DNA from: Halieaceae bacterium UBA5044
GTDB lineage: Bacteria > Pseudomonadota > Gammaproteobacteria > Pseudomonadales > Halieaceae
DNA length: 64,000 nt
NCBI GenBank assembly: GCA_002416125.1
Contig: DIBU01000016.1
Location: 1 to 64,000 of the forward strand
Reading direction: 5' to 3'
Numbering within the stretch: position 1 is the stretch's first letter; every line of letters starts with the position of its first letter. Below are positions 26,805-35,570 of this stretch, piece after piece. The notes under the pieces were generated by a model that was not told the origin of the DNA, made no database searches, and saw only the letters and a list, made by a program, of their open reading frames with translations. The position numbers and the translations under genes are program-made.

Positions 26805-28408
26805 CCCTGACGCTGTCACTCGGGGGCCTGGGGCTGCTCCTGTTGGGTATGGCCATGATGACCGATGGCCTGAAGGCCGCCGCCGGCAATTCGCTGCAGG
26901 GATTTCTCGAACGTTCCACCCGCACGCGGCTGCGCGCGGCGCTCGCCGGCTTCGGCATTACCGCGCTGGTGCAGTCCTCCAGCGCGGTGATCGTCGCCAC
27001 GCTGGGGTTCACCAACGCCGGCATGCTGCGCCTGAAGCAGGCCGCCTGGGTAGTCTTCGGCAGCAACGTGGGCACCACCATGACAGCGTGGATCGTCGCC
27101 CTGATCGGACTGCGCATCAAGGTTGAAGTGGTTGCGCTGCCGCTGATCGGCGTGGGCATGCTGCTCAAGCTGTTCGGTGATAACCGGCGCATGGCACACA
27201 TCGGCATCGCGTTGGCGGGCTTCGGCCTGCTGTTTCTCGGGCTCGGCATGCTGCGCGATGCCTTTATCGATGTGGCCGACTGGATTCCCATCGAGCGCCT
27301 CGGCGCTTCGGGTGTGCTGGGCATCGTGCTCGGCGTCGTATTCGGGGCCCTGCTGACGGCGTTGATCCAGTCATCCTCCGCGGCGCTGGCCATTGTCCTG
27401 ACCGCATCCGTCACCGGCGTGCTTACGCCCCTGCTGGGCGCCTCGCTGGTCATCGGCGCCAATATCGGCACCACGGCAACCAGCCTGCTGGCCAGCATCG
27501 GCGCCACGGCAAACGCCCGCCGGCTGGCACTGGTGCATGTAACCGAGAAAATGTTCACCGGCGTGATTGCGCTGATCCTGCTGGGACCCCTGTGGTGGGT
27601 GTCCGAGCAGCTTTCCGGCGGCGCCGACGGGCGCACCAATATCAGCACCGGGCTGGCCCTGTTCCATACCCTGTTCAACCTGCTGGGACTGGCGCTGATG
27701 TGGCTGCTGGCAGACCGACTGCTGCGCCTCGTGGAGCGCTGGGTGAAGCAACCCGAACTGAGCTCCGAGCGCTTGCGCTACCTCGACGACACGGTACTCG
27801 CGTTACCCGCGATGGGCGTGAATGCCATGCACTCCGAAATCAAGCGCGTATTCAAGCAGCTGCTGTCCCGGGGACGCATTATCATCGACCCGGACCGGGA
27901 GCCGGCACCGGAGGAAACCCTGCACACCGGTGTGCTGCTCACAGCCATCGCCGACTACGGCAACCGCATCGGCGCCCAGCACCTCAACAACGGGCTCTCG
28001 GAGCAGTTTCTCAACCTGAACTGGGCGCGTGAGGAATGCATGCAGTTGCGCGATCTTTTCCTGGAACTGGCAGAGTTTCCCCAGGCCGATATCAACGCCG
28101 CCCTGACGCCGGCCCTGCAGGAGGCGCTACTCGGACTCATGCGCAGCGGCGAGCTGAAACAGTTGACCCTGGAGGAGCGGCGGGCACAGCTGCAAACCGT
28201 CAAACGCCTGCGGCGGCAGCGCCGGGCGGAGCTGCTGGAACAGATCGGCAACGGGCTGCTGGCCGCCCCGGAGGCGACCCGCCGCCTGCACGTCGTGGCC
28301 CTGTTCGAGGGCGCCGCCAAACACATCCTGCACATCGCCGAGGTGATTTACCCGCAGCTCGCCGCGGACGCCGGGGAGAGTGCCGACGCCCCCGTCGCAG
28401 CCACCTGA
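26792..28408 (+). CDS. Na/Pi cotransporter family protein (NptA/PNaS type)
   Basis: A 538-residue membrane protein. Two inverted repeats each carry the QSSSA signature: ALVQSSSAVIVATLGFTNAG near residue 60 and ALIQSSSAALAIVLTASVTG near 190, with FGSNVGTTMTAW and GANIGTTATSL after them. About nine membrane spans are followed, from residue 310, by a soluble PhoU-like helical domain. The family carries sodium-coupled phosphate. It overlaps the thioesterase gene, so the pair is co-translated. No phosphate regulon site is evident. Confidence 0.9.
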   Translation: MAWMTLTLSLGGLGLLLLGMAMMTDGLKAAAGNSLQGFLERSTRTRLRAALAGFGITALVQSSSAVIVATLGFTNAGMLRLKQAAWVVFGSNVGTTMTAWIVALIGLRIKVEVVALPLIGVGMLLKLFGDNRRMAHIGIALAGFGLLFLGLGMLRDAFIDVADWIPIERLGASGVLGIVLGVVFGALLTALIQSSSAALAIVLTASVTGVLTPLLGASLVIGANIGTTATSLLASIGATANARRLALVHVTEKMFTGVIALILLGPLWWVSEQLSGGADGRTNISTGLALFHTLFNLLGLALMWLLADRLLRLVERWVKQPELSSERLRYLDDTVLALPAMGVNAMHSEIKRVFKQLLSRGRIIIDPDREPAPEETLHTGVLLTAIADYGNRIGAQHLNNGLSEQFLNLNWAREECMQLRDLFLELAEFPQADINAALTPALQEALLGLMRSGELKQLTLEERRAQLQTVKRLRRQRRAELLEQIGNGLLAAPEATRRLHVVALFEGAAKHILHIAEVIYPQLAADAGESADAPVAAT

Positions 28409-28530
28409 ATCACGGCGCGCGGCAGGTTCAAGTATTTACGCCACCTCGCAGGGCCTGCCCGGAAGCATGGCCACGACCGGGTTTTTCCGGCCCAATAGGT
28501 CACCATTGCCTGTGACAACCCATCGACAGA

Positions 28531-30702
28531 GTGTCCCGAACGATGCGCTTCCTCGCTACATCCTGCCTCACCGCCTGCCTGCTGGCAGGTATCGCCCATG
28601 CTGCGCCGGTCAGCGAACAGCGCCTGCTCGCCGCCGGCAGCGACGTGGACAACTGGATGAGCTATGGCCGCGACTACAGCGAACAGCGCTACACACCGCT
28701 GGACCAGATCAACGACGGGAACGTCGACGGGTTGGGCATGGCCTGGTATTTCGAAACCGACACGCACCTCGGCCTGCAGTCCACCCCGCTGGCGATTGAC
28801 GGTGTGCTGTATTTCAGTGGTGCCTGGAACACGGTGTACGCCGTTGATGGCGCCACCGGCCAGATGCTCTGGACCTTCGACCCGGAAGTGCCGCGCAGCA
28901 AAAGCATCACCGCCTGCTGTGGCGTGCTGAACCGCGGTCTCGCCGCCTGGGAAGACCTGCTGTACATCGGCACACTCGACGGACGCCTGATTGCCATTGA
29001 ACGCGCCACGGGCAGCCTGCGCTGGTCGGCCCAGACCACCGACCCCAATCAGGCCTACTCCATCACCGGTGCGCCGCGTGTCGCCCGGGGCAAGGTGTTT
29101 ATCGGCAACGGCGGCTCCGAATTCGGCACGCGGGGATTCGTCAGCGCCTATGATGCCGCCAGCGGTGAACTGGCCTGGCGCTTCTACACGGTACCCGGCA
29201 ACCCCGCTGACGGCTTCGAGAACGACGCCATGGAACGCGCCGCCGCCACCTGGAACGGTGAATGGTGGCGCTACGGCGGCGGCGGCACGGTGTGGGACAG
29301 TATCGTCTATGACCCGGAGTTCAATCAGCTCTACCTGGGGGTGGGCAACGGCGCGCCGCACAATCGACGCATTCGCAGCCCCGGGGGCGGCGACAATCTC
29401 TACCTCGCCTCCATTGTGGCGCTGAACCCGGACACCGGCGAGTACCTGTGGCACTACCAGCAGGTACCGGGCGACACCTGGGACTACACCGCCAGCCAGC
29501 AAATGACCCTGGCGGACATCCCCTGGCAGGGCGAGCAGCGCAAGGTCATCCTGCATGCGCCCAAGGCGGGCTTCGTCTACATCGTCGACCGTGCAACGGG
29601 CAAACTGCTCTCTGCAGAACCCTACACCACGGTCACTTGGGCCAGCGGCTACGACCTGGATACTGGCCGCCCGCAGGAAAATCCGGGGCAGGACTACGAC
29701 GGGGAGCCGGCCATGGTGTTCCCCTCCGCCATGGGCGGACACAACTGGCACCCCATGGCCTACAGTCCGGATACCGGGCTGCTGTACATCCCGGAGCTGG
29801 ACATGGGCATGGAGTTCAACGAGATTGATGCCGTTGACTACCAGCACCTGCGCCGACACTACAACACCGGCTATGAATTGAGTGGCAAAGCCTACTCGCA
29901 GGCCTTTACCCAGGCCATGCTCAGCCACTTGCCCAAGGCTCACCTGCTGGCCTGGGATCCGGTGCGCCAACAGGCGGCCTGGAAGCTCCCCCACCCCTAC
30001 ACGCACAACGGCGGGGTGCTGGCCACCGGCGGCAACCTCGTGTTCCAGGGCACTTCGGACGGCCGCTTTATCGCCGTGCGCGCGGATAGCGGCGAATTAC
30101 TCTGGTCCTTCCCCACGGAAACCAGCGTGATGGCAGGCCCCATCAGCTACCGCGTCAACGGCGAGCAATACATCGCCGTCACCGCAGGTCGCGGCGGCGC
30201 GTTGATGATGAACATGGGCAGGAGCTACCCGACCGGCAATCCCAACAACCGTCTGCTGGCATTCAAGCTCGGCGCCTCGGGCACGCTGCCCGTGACCCCC
30301 GTCGCAGAGCGCCCCCTGCCCCCACCCATGCCGGAGGCGAGCGACGAGCAGATCGCCGAGGGTCGCAACCTGTTCAACCGCTTCTGCGCGCGCTGCCACG
30401 GCGCCGATGTCGTGGGGGATGGCTCCATCCCCGACCTGCGCTACCTGGCGCCGGTCTGGCATGAGAACTTCGCCAGCGTGGTTCTGGACGGCCTGATGGA
30501 GCAGGCGGGAATGCCCCGCTTCGACGATGTGCTCGACAAGGCACAGGTGGATAACATCCACGCCTACGTCATCGCACGGGCACATGAAGACCACGCCCTG
30601 CGCACCGATCAGGGATGGCTGGCACGCGCACGCAGTTACCTGATCGACAGCGCGGCACAGCTGGCAGCCTGGCTGGTCAGACGGGACGCAGCGACAGACT
30701 GA
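28531..30702 (+). CDS. PQQ-dependent alcohol dehydrogenase with cytochrome c domain
   Basis: A 723-residue periplasmic type II quinohaemoprotein alcohol dehydrogenase. It has a Sec signal (cleavage near AHA-APV) and the adjacent-cysteine disulfide in ITACCGVLNRG. Propeller motifs follow, and the catalytic Asp is in GDTWDYTASQQM. The residue two after this Asp is Thr rather than Asp, which points to calcium rather than lanthanide as cofactor metal. The C-terminal cytochrome domain has the haem site CARCH (near residue 628). It oxidises alcohols and passes electrons to the respiratory chain. No PQQ biosynthesis gene is in this window. The start may be the ATG at 28543. Confidence 0.93.
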   Translation: MSRTMRFLATSCLTACLLAGIAHAAPVSEQRLLAAGSDVDNWMSYGRDYSEQRYTPLDQINDGNVDGLGMAWYFETDTHLGLQSTPLAIDGVLYFSGAWNTVYAVDGATGQMLWTFDPEVPRSKSITACCGVLNRGLAAWEDLLYIGTLDGRLIAIERATGSLRWSAQTTDPNQAYSITGAPRVARGKVFIGNGGSEFGTRGFVSAYDAASGELAWRFYTVPGNPADGFENDAMERAAATWNGEWWRYGGGGTVWDSIVYDPEFNQLYLGVGNGAPHNRRIRSPGGGDNLYLASIVALNPDTGEYLWHYQQVPGDTWDYTASQQMTLADIPWQGEQRKVILHAPKAGFVYIVDRATGKLLSAEPYTTVTWASGYDLDTGRPQENPGQDYDGEPAMVFPSAMGGHNWHPMAYSPDTGLLYIPELDMGMEFNEIDAVDYQHLRRHYNTGYELSGKAYSQAFTQAMLSHLPKAHLLAWDPVRQQAAWKLPHPYTHNGGVLATGGNLVFQGTSDGRFIAVRADSGELLWSFPTETSVMAGPISYRVNGEQYIAVTAGRGGALMMNMGRSYPTGNPNNRLLAFKLGASGTLPVTPVAERPLPPPMPEASDEQIAEGRNLFNRFCARCHGADVVGDGSIPDLRYLAPVWHENFASVVLDGLMEQAGMPRFDDVLDKAQVDNIHAYVIARAHEDHALRTDQGWLARARSYLIDSAAQLAAWLVRRDAATD

Positions 30703-30747
30703 CCACCCCGCACAAGGAGACCTGGGTCACACCCCGCGGGTTACACG

Positions 30748-30776
30748 TTGTTACCGCTGCGTCACTGTCGTATCCT
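30748..30776 (+). promoter_or_regulatory. Candidate promoter of the diguanylate cyclase gene
   Basis: TTGTTA (30748-30753) and TATCCT (30771-30776) are separated by exactly 17 bases. The implied transcription start near 30783 lies after the nearest ATG (30780), which argues for the non-ATG start proposed for the next gene. Confidence 0.4.
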
Positions 30777-30805
30777 CGCATGCTTGGCGAGTTGGTGGCT
30801 CCATC

Positions 30806-33784
30806 CTGAAATCTTCACGTATCACAATCCGGTTCCCCTTCGGTTGGCCGGCCCTGGCGGGGTCGTTGCTGCTCGCCTGCCTGTGGGCCCCGCCGGGCGT
30901 CGCGCTGAATCCCGATCGCCTGCCCAGCCAATACCTTTTCGACCGCTTCGGGCGCGATGAGGGCCTGCCCTCGGACACCGTGTGGGTCGCCCGGTCCGAC
31001 CGCGAGGGCTTTCTCTGGCTGGGCACCAAAAACGGCCTGGCACGCTTCGATGGCGTCAAGTTCACGCTGTTCAACAAACTCAATCAACCCGCCTTCCGCT
31101 CCAACGATATCCGCGACATTGAAATTGTCGCCGACGGCAGCGTGTGGCTGGCGACCTACGGTGGCGGCGTACTGCACTATGTAGATGGCGCATTCACGGC
31201 CTACACCACCGACGAGGGCCTCGCCGACAATATCGTGCACGACATCCTGCCGGCCGCCGACGGCACACTCTGGTTTGCCACCAGCCAGGGGCTCTCGCGG
31301 CTTCGCGGAAACGAGATGCGCAGTTGGACGCAGCAGGACGGCCTGGTGGACAACCGCACGTTCCGCTTGCTGGAGGAACCCGGGGGTGCCATCTGGGTGA
31401 GCACGCTGACCAACGGCCTGAGCCGTTTCGACGGCACGGCATTCACCAATTTCACCGAAGGCAGCGGCCTCGACTCCACCCAGGTCCACTTGCTCCACCA
31501 GGATCCACAACTGGGCCTGATTGCCGCGACCGCAGCGGGCTCCACCTACCGCCTGACCGCCACCGGCCCCGTGCCCCACGAAAGCGCGGTGCTGCAAACC
31601 GGGATGATTCTCCACTCGGCACTGCGCGACGGGGACGGCAACCTCTGGCTGGGCACCTACGGGGATGGCCTCTGGCGAGTGGGGAAAAACGACACGCTGG
31701 AAGCGTTTCCGCTGGCCACACAGCAGCCGGGCTATGTCTTCGAGCTGTCAGAAGATGCCGAGGGCAATGTCTGGGCGGCGACCATGCACGGTGTACACCG
31801 CCTGCGCGACAGCGACTTCCTGCAGTTTGGCCCCGCCGAGGGCCTGGCCGCCGCGACCTTTGTGGTGACACAGAGCCCCGTGGACGGCAGCATCTGGACC
31901 GGCACCGAAGGCAGCGGACTGTTTCGACTGAACCCCGATCACAGCGTAACGCAGTACACCAGCGAGCAGGGTCTCTCCAACGACAACGTGTCCTCACTGC
32001 TGGCTGAACCCGACGGCACCCTCTGGGTGGGCACCTTCGGCGGCGGGCTGAATCATCTGCACCGCGATGGCTCGGTAATGCAGTACGGCCGCGACGATGG
32101 CCTGCCCAACGTGCACGTGATGGGGTTGCAGCGCGACGCCAACGGCCGGCTCTGGGTGGTCACCGATGGCGGTCTGGTCTGGCTGGACCCCGACAGCGGG
32201 CGCTTCATCGAACGCACCGACCTCCCCGCCACCCTGCTGCGGGAGCTTCGCGCCGATGCACAGGGCCGCCTCTGGCTAACCAGCAATGGCGGCCTGCTCC
32301 AGCTCAGCAACGACAGCTATCAACTCTGGTCAGAGGCTGATGGGCTGGGCAGCAATCTGGTCAGCACCACCTACACCGATGCCAACGGTGTCGTCTGGAT
32401 CGGCAGCCGGGAGTCCGGCCTTGCCCGGCTCGATGGCGACCAGCTGTTCCAGTTCACGCTGGAGCATGGAATGCCGCAGCTGTCGGTACTGGCCATACTC
32501 GAGGACGATGCCGGCTGTCTGTGGATGAGCGGGGCAGATGGGCTGGTTGCCGTCGAGCGCGCCGCGCTGGATGCGGTGGCTCGGGGTGAGTCCCGCCGGG
32601 TGCGCGCCCGTCTCTACGACGAGACCGACGGCCTGCGCTCGGCCCAGTTCCTGGGCGGATTCCAGCCCGCCGGCTGGAAGACCGAGGACGGGCGACTGTG
32701 GTTCCCCTCCAACCTTGGACTGGTCGCTGTGGTCCCCAGGGACTTCAGCACACTGGCTGCGCCCGCGCCGCCGCAGATCGAGGAAATACGCGTCAACGGT
32801 GAACCGGTACCCATCGCCGACCCGCTGATGCTGCCAGCCGAAGCCGCCACGCTGGAAGTGGACTACACAGTGCCGCGGCTGGGCGCGCCCCATACCCTGC
32901 GCTTCGAGTACCTGCTGGAGGGCTTTGATCGCGACTGGCACAGGGTAGGCGGCCGTCGTACCGCCTACTTCACCGGTCTGCCGCCAGGATCAATGACGCT
33001 GCGGGTCGCCGCGTCCAACCACGATGCCGCACAGGACACCTCCCCGCGGGGCGCGGAAACGCGCCTGGCGATCTACCGCGCACCCTACTGGTACCAGACG
33101 TGGTGGTTCCGGATACTGGGCACCATACTGGCCCTGCTGCTGCTCCACCGGCTGTACCGCCTGGCAATTCGCCGCGCAGTGGTGCGCGAACGGCAACTGG
33201 AGATGCTGGTCAACCGGCGCACCCGCGAACTGCAGATCGCCCTGTCCAAGGTGCAGGAAATCTCGCGCATCGACAGCCTGACCGGCCTCGCCAACCGACG
33301 CTTCCTCGATGAGAACCTCGACAGCACCTGGGCCCAGTGTGCAGCGCAGCACGCACCAGTCAGCATCATCATGCTGGATATCGACTGCTTCAAACAGTAC
33401 AACGATGCCGCTGGCCATATCGCCGGGGACGAGTGCCTGCGCAAGGTCGCCGAGGCGCTGCAGTCTGACGTCTTGCGTGACGAGGATCTGGTGGCCCGCT
33501 ATGGCGGCGAGGAATTCCTCGCCCTGCTGCCCGGCGCCGATTCCGCCGCCGTCACCCAGGTGGCACAGCGCATTCGCTCACTGGTCCGGGAACTGAAGAT
33601 CCCCCACCCCAACAGCCCGGTTGCGGACTACCTGACGGTGAGCGTCGGCGGCGCCACTGCCTGGCCCGCCGAAAAGGGTACCCCGGACGAGCTCATCCAG
33701 CGCGCGGACCAGGCCCTCTATGCGGCCAAAGCCGCAGGGCGCGACCGTGTGCGTATCGAGGAGAGCAACGGTCAGATACGGTAA
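30806..33784 (+). CDS. Diguanylate cyclase with periplasmic two-component-type propeller sensor
   Basis: About 992 residues. The order is signal peptide, two seven-bladed reg_prop propeller repeats (LWLGTKNGLARFDG, VWLATYGGGVLHYVDG and many others, about residues 45-640), a Y_Y_Y domain (about 690-770), one membrane span (WWFRILGTILALLLLHRLY), a coiled linker and a GGDEF domain. The active site YGGEEF (about 899-904) and an inhibitory site RDED five residues before it are intact, so it should make c-di-GMP with product feedback. There is no ATG in frame near the start. A TTG at 30866 would cut the signal peptide, whereas CTG at 30806 gives a proper one (LKSSRITIRF then a hydrophobic core). 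Confidence 0.88.
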   Translation: MKSSRITIRFPFGWPALAGSLLLACLWAPPGVALNPDRLPSQYLFDRFGRDEGLPSDTVWVARSDREGFLWLGTKNGLARFDGVKFTLFNKLNQPAFRSNDIRDIEIVADGSVWLATYGGGVLHYVDGAFTAYTTDEGLADNIVHDILPAADGTLWFATSQGLSRLRGNEMRSWTQQDGLVDNRTFRLLEEPGGAIWVSTLTNGLSRFDGTAFTNFTEGSGLDSTQVHLLHQDPQLGLIAATAAGSTYRLTATGPVPHESAVLQTGMILHSALRDGDGNLWLGTYGDGLWRVGKNDTLEAFPLATQQPGYVFELSEDAEGNVWAATMHGVHRLRDSDFLQFGPAEGLAAATFVVTQSPVDGSIWTGTEGSGLFRLNPDHSVTQYTSEQGLSNDNVSSLLAEPDGTLWVGTFGGGLNHLHRDGSVMQYGRDDGLPNVHVMGLQRDANGRLWVVTDGGLVWLDPDSGRFIERTDLPATLLRELRADAQGRLWLTSNGGLLQLSNDSYQLWSEADGLGSNLVSTTYTDANGVVWIGSRESGLARLDGDQLFQFTLEHGMPQLSVLAILEDDAGCLWMSGADGLVAVERAALDAVARGESRRVRARLYDETDGLRSAQFLGGFQPAGWKTEDGRLWFPSNLGLVAVVPRDFSTLAAPAPPQIEEIRVNGEPVPIADPLMLPAEAATLEVDYTVPRLGAPHTLRFEYLLEGFDRDWHRVGGRRTAYFTGLPPGSMTLRVAASNHDAAQDTSPRGAETRLAIYRAPYWYQTWWFRILGTILALLLLHRLYRLAIRRAVVRERQLEMLVNRRTRELQIALSKVQEISRIDSLTGLANRRFLDENLDSTWAQCAAQHAPVSIIMLDIDCFKQYNDAAGHIAGDECLRKVAEALQSDVLRDEDLVARYGGEEFLALLPGADSAAVTQVAQRIRSLVRELKIPHPNSPVADYLTVSVGGATAWPAEKGTPDELIQRADQALYAAKAAGRDRVRIEESNGQIR

Positions 33785-35124
33785 CAGGGCCGGTAGTCGA
33801 ACTCGCCCTCACCCAGCTTCATGCGCTTCTCCCTGACCAGCAGACGCAGCAGTCGATCCATGGCCTGCATCAACCCCGCCTCGCCGTTCAACTGATACGG
33901 ACCGTGCAGGGCCACCTGCTCGATGCCGAAGGACTTGACGTTGCCGGCGACCAGGCCGGAGAAGGCGCGGCGCAGCTGGCTGGCCAGTTCATGCGGCGGC
34001 AGGGTACTGCGCAAATCCAGTGCCGCCATGTGCTCGTGGGTAGGCACAAAGGGACGCTGCAGGTCCGGCGCGATCACCAGCTCCCAATTGAAATAATAGG
34101 CCTGCTGCAGTTTGCGCCGGCGCACGTGCTGGGCCTGCACCGCCGCGCGGACAGCGGCACCGACCTCATCGGGAGCGCCGAGGATAACCCGGTAGTGGTC
34201 GCGCACCCCCTCGCCCAGGCAGGCGATGAGGAAACGCTCCAATTCGCGGAAATACTCGGCACAGTGGCGCGGCCCGGCAAAGACCAATGGCAGGCTCTGT
34301 GCGTTGTCCGGGTGCATGAGAATGGACAGCAGGTAGAGCACCTCCTCCACCGTACCGACGCCACCCGGGAACACCACAATCGCGTGCGCCAGACGAACAA
34401 AGGCCTCCAGCCGCTTCTCGATGTCGGGCATGATCACCAGTTCGTTGACGATGGCGTTGGGCGATTCGGACGCGATGATGCCCGGTTCGCTGATGCCGAT
34501 GTAGCGCCCCGACTTGATCTGCTGCTTGGCGTGGCCCACGGCGGCCCCCTTCATCGGGCCCTTCATGGCGCCGATACCGCAGCCTGTGACGATGTCCAGA
34601 CCGCGCAATCCCAAGGCATAGCCCACCGCCTTGGCGTAGTCATACTCTTCGCGGGGAATCGCATGGCCACCCCAGCAGACCACCAGTCGCGGCTGTTCAT
34701 TCGGCCGCACCACGTCAGCGTTACGCAGAATCCGGAACACCTCATCGGTGGGGTCGGCAGCCCCCGCCAGCGGTCCCGCATCGCGGGAAATGGCGGTGTA
34801 GACAATATCCCGCAGGGCCGCGAACAGGTGCTCGCGCAAGCCGCGAATCATGCGTCCGTCCACGAAGGCCTGGGCCGGCGCGTTGAACAGCTCAAGGCGC
34901 AGGCCGCGAGGTTGGGGCACGAATTGCAGGTCAAAATCCGAGAAGTCAGCGTAGATCTGTGCCGCGTCGTCCTTGTCGCTGTCGGTATTGAGAATGGCCA
35001 GCGCGCAGCGTCGGTACAGTTCGAACAGTTCGCCCCGGGTGGTTGTGAAGGCCGCGATCTCCGCCTGCGAAAGCAGGTTCAGCGAGTGGATCGGGTTGAC
35101 GATCGTGTGTGCGCGTTTACTCAC
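33772..35124 (-). CDS. ppnN: Pyrimidine/purine nucleotide 5'-monophosphate nucleosidase PpnN
   Basis: A 450-residue LOG-family enzyme that splits nucleoside monophosphates into base and ribose 5-phosphate. In E. coli it is a (p)ppGpp target. The core has VCWGGHAIPREEYDYAKAVG, GCGIGAMKGPMKGAAVGHA, and the PGGxGTxxE signature as VVFPGGVGTVEEVLYLLSIL. Length matches E. coli PpnN (454). A GTG at 35124 with GAAGG upstream gives the family start near NPIHSLNLLSQAE. It begins one base after the stop of the small upstream gene. Its 3' end overlaps that of the convergent diguanylate cyclase gene by 13 bases. Confidence 0.92.
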   Translation of the reverse strand: MSKRAHTIVNPIHSLNLLSQAEIAAFTTTRGELFELYRRCALAILNTDSDKDDAAQIYADFSDFDLQFVPQPRGLRLELFNAPAQAFVDGRMIRGLREHLFAALRDIVYTAISRDAGPLAGAADPTDEVFRILRNADVVRPNEQPRLVVCWGGHAIPREEYDYAKAVGYALGLRGLDIVTGCGIGAMKGPMKGAAVGHAKQQIKSGRYIGISEPGIIASESPNAIVNELVIMPDIEKRLEAFVRLAHAIVVFPGGVGTVEEVLYLLSILMHPDNAQSLPLVFAGPRHCAEYFRELERFLIACLGEGVRDHYRVILGAPDEVGAAVRAAVQAQHVRRRKLQQAYYFNWELVIAPDLQRPFVPTHEHMAALDLRSTLPPHELASQLRRAFSGLVAGNVKSFGIEQVALHGPYQLNGEAGLMQAMDRLLRLLVREKRMKLGEGEFDYRPCYRI

Positions 35125-35125
35125 C

Positions 35126-35446
35126 TCATTGGCCTTCGGGGAAATCACCCCAGTCCCGCGCGAGCGGCACTTCCAGACTGTTGTCCCCGGTGCGCAACGG
35201 CTGCCCCACCATCTCATCGTAGGCGCTCTGGTGGCGCAGAAACAGCGCCGGCAGGGGCACGCCGGCGAGGCGCTGCTTCATTTCCGTCACATTGCGCGTG
35301 CGCAGCGGTTTGCCGTCGGCTTCGGTGACCAGCAGCGGCTCTGCGCCGAAATCGGCGTAGGCGAGGTAGATACTGAAGTCCAGCGAATGAATGACCACGC
35401 GGGTCAGGCCCACACTGTGTTGCAACTGTTGCAGCGTGATTTTCAC
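35126..35446 (-). CDS. Small DUF6482-like protein
   Basis: A 106-residue soluble protein beginning (GTG) VKITLQQLQHSVGLTRVVIH and containing SIYLAYADFG, EADGKPLRTRNVTEMKQRL and HQSAYDEMVGQPL, a pattern I associate with the DUF6482 family, which has no known function. The GTG at 35446 is preceded by AAGGGGAATAAC. The frame upstream of it is not conserved-looking. The stop TGA is one base from the ppnN GTG, so the two are translationally coupled, making a role linked to nucleotide salvage possible. Confidence 0.65.
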   Translation of the reverse strand: MKITLQQLQHSVGLTRVVIHSLDFSIYLAYADFGAEPLLVTEADGKPLRTRNVTEMKQRLAGVPLPALFLRHQSAYDEMVGQPLRTGDNSLEVPLARDWGDFPEGQ

Positions 35447-35570
35447 GTTATTCCCCTTCCTGCCGAGGTGCGGCGAAGTTGCTACGTTAACCCGATTGTG
35501 CATAAACTTGAACCGACCCGCTCAGGGCCAGCAGAACACAACAATAACAAACCATCATGCAGGAGCTGGA

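Noticed and set aside
28348..30006. 552-codon minus-strand frame opposite the PQQ dehydrogenase
   Set aside because: The plus strand encodes an unmistakable enzyme here. The antisense product has no motif and results from codon bias.
33904..35328. 474-codon plus-strand frame opposite ppnN
   Set aside because: The minus strand carries the LOG-family motifs, and the plus frame has no motif or start signal.
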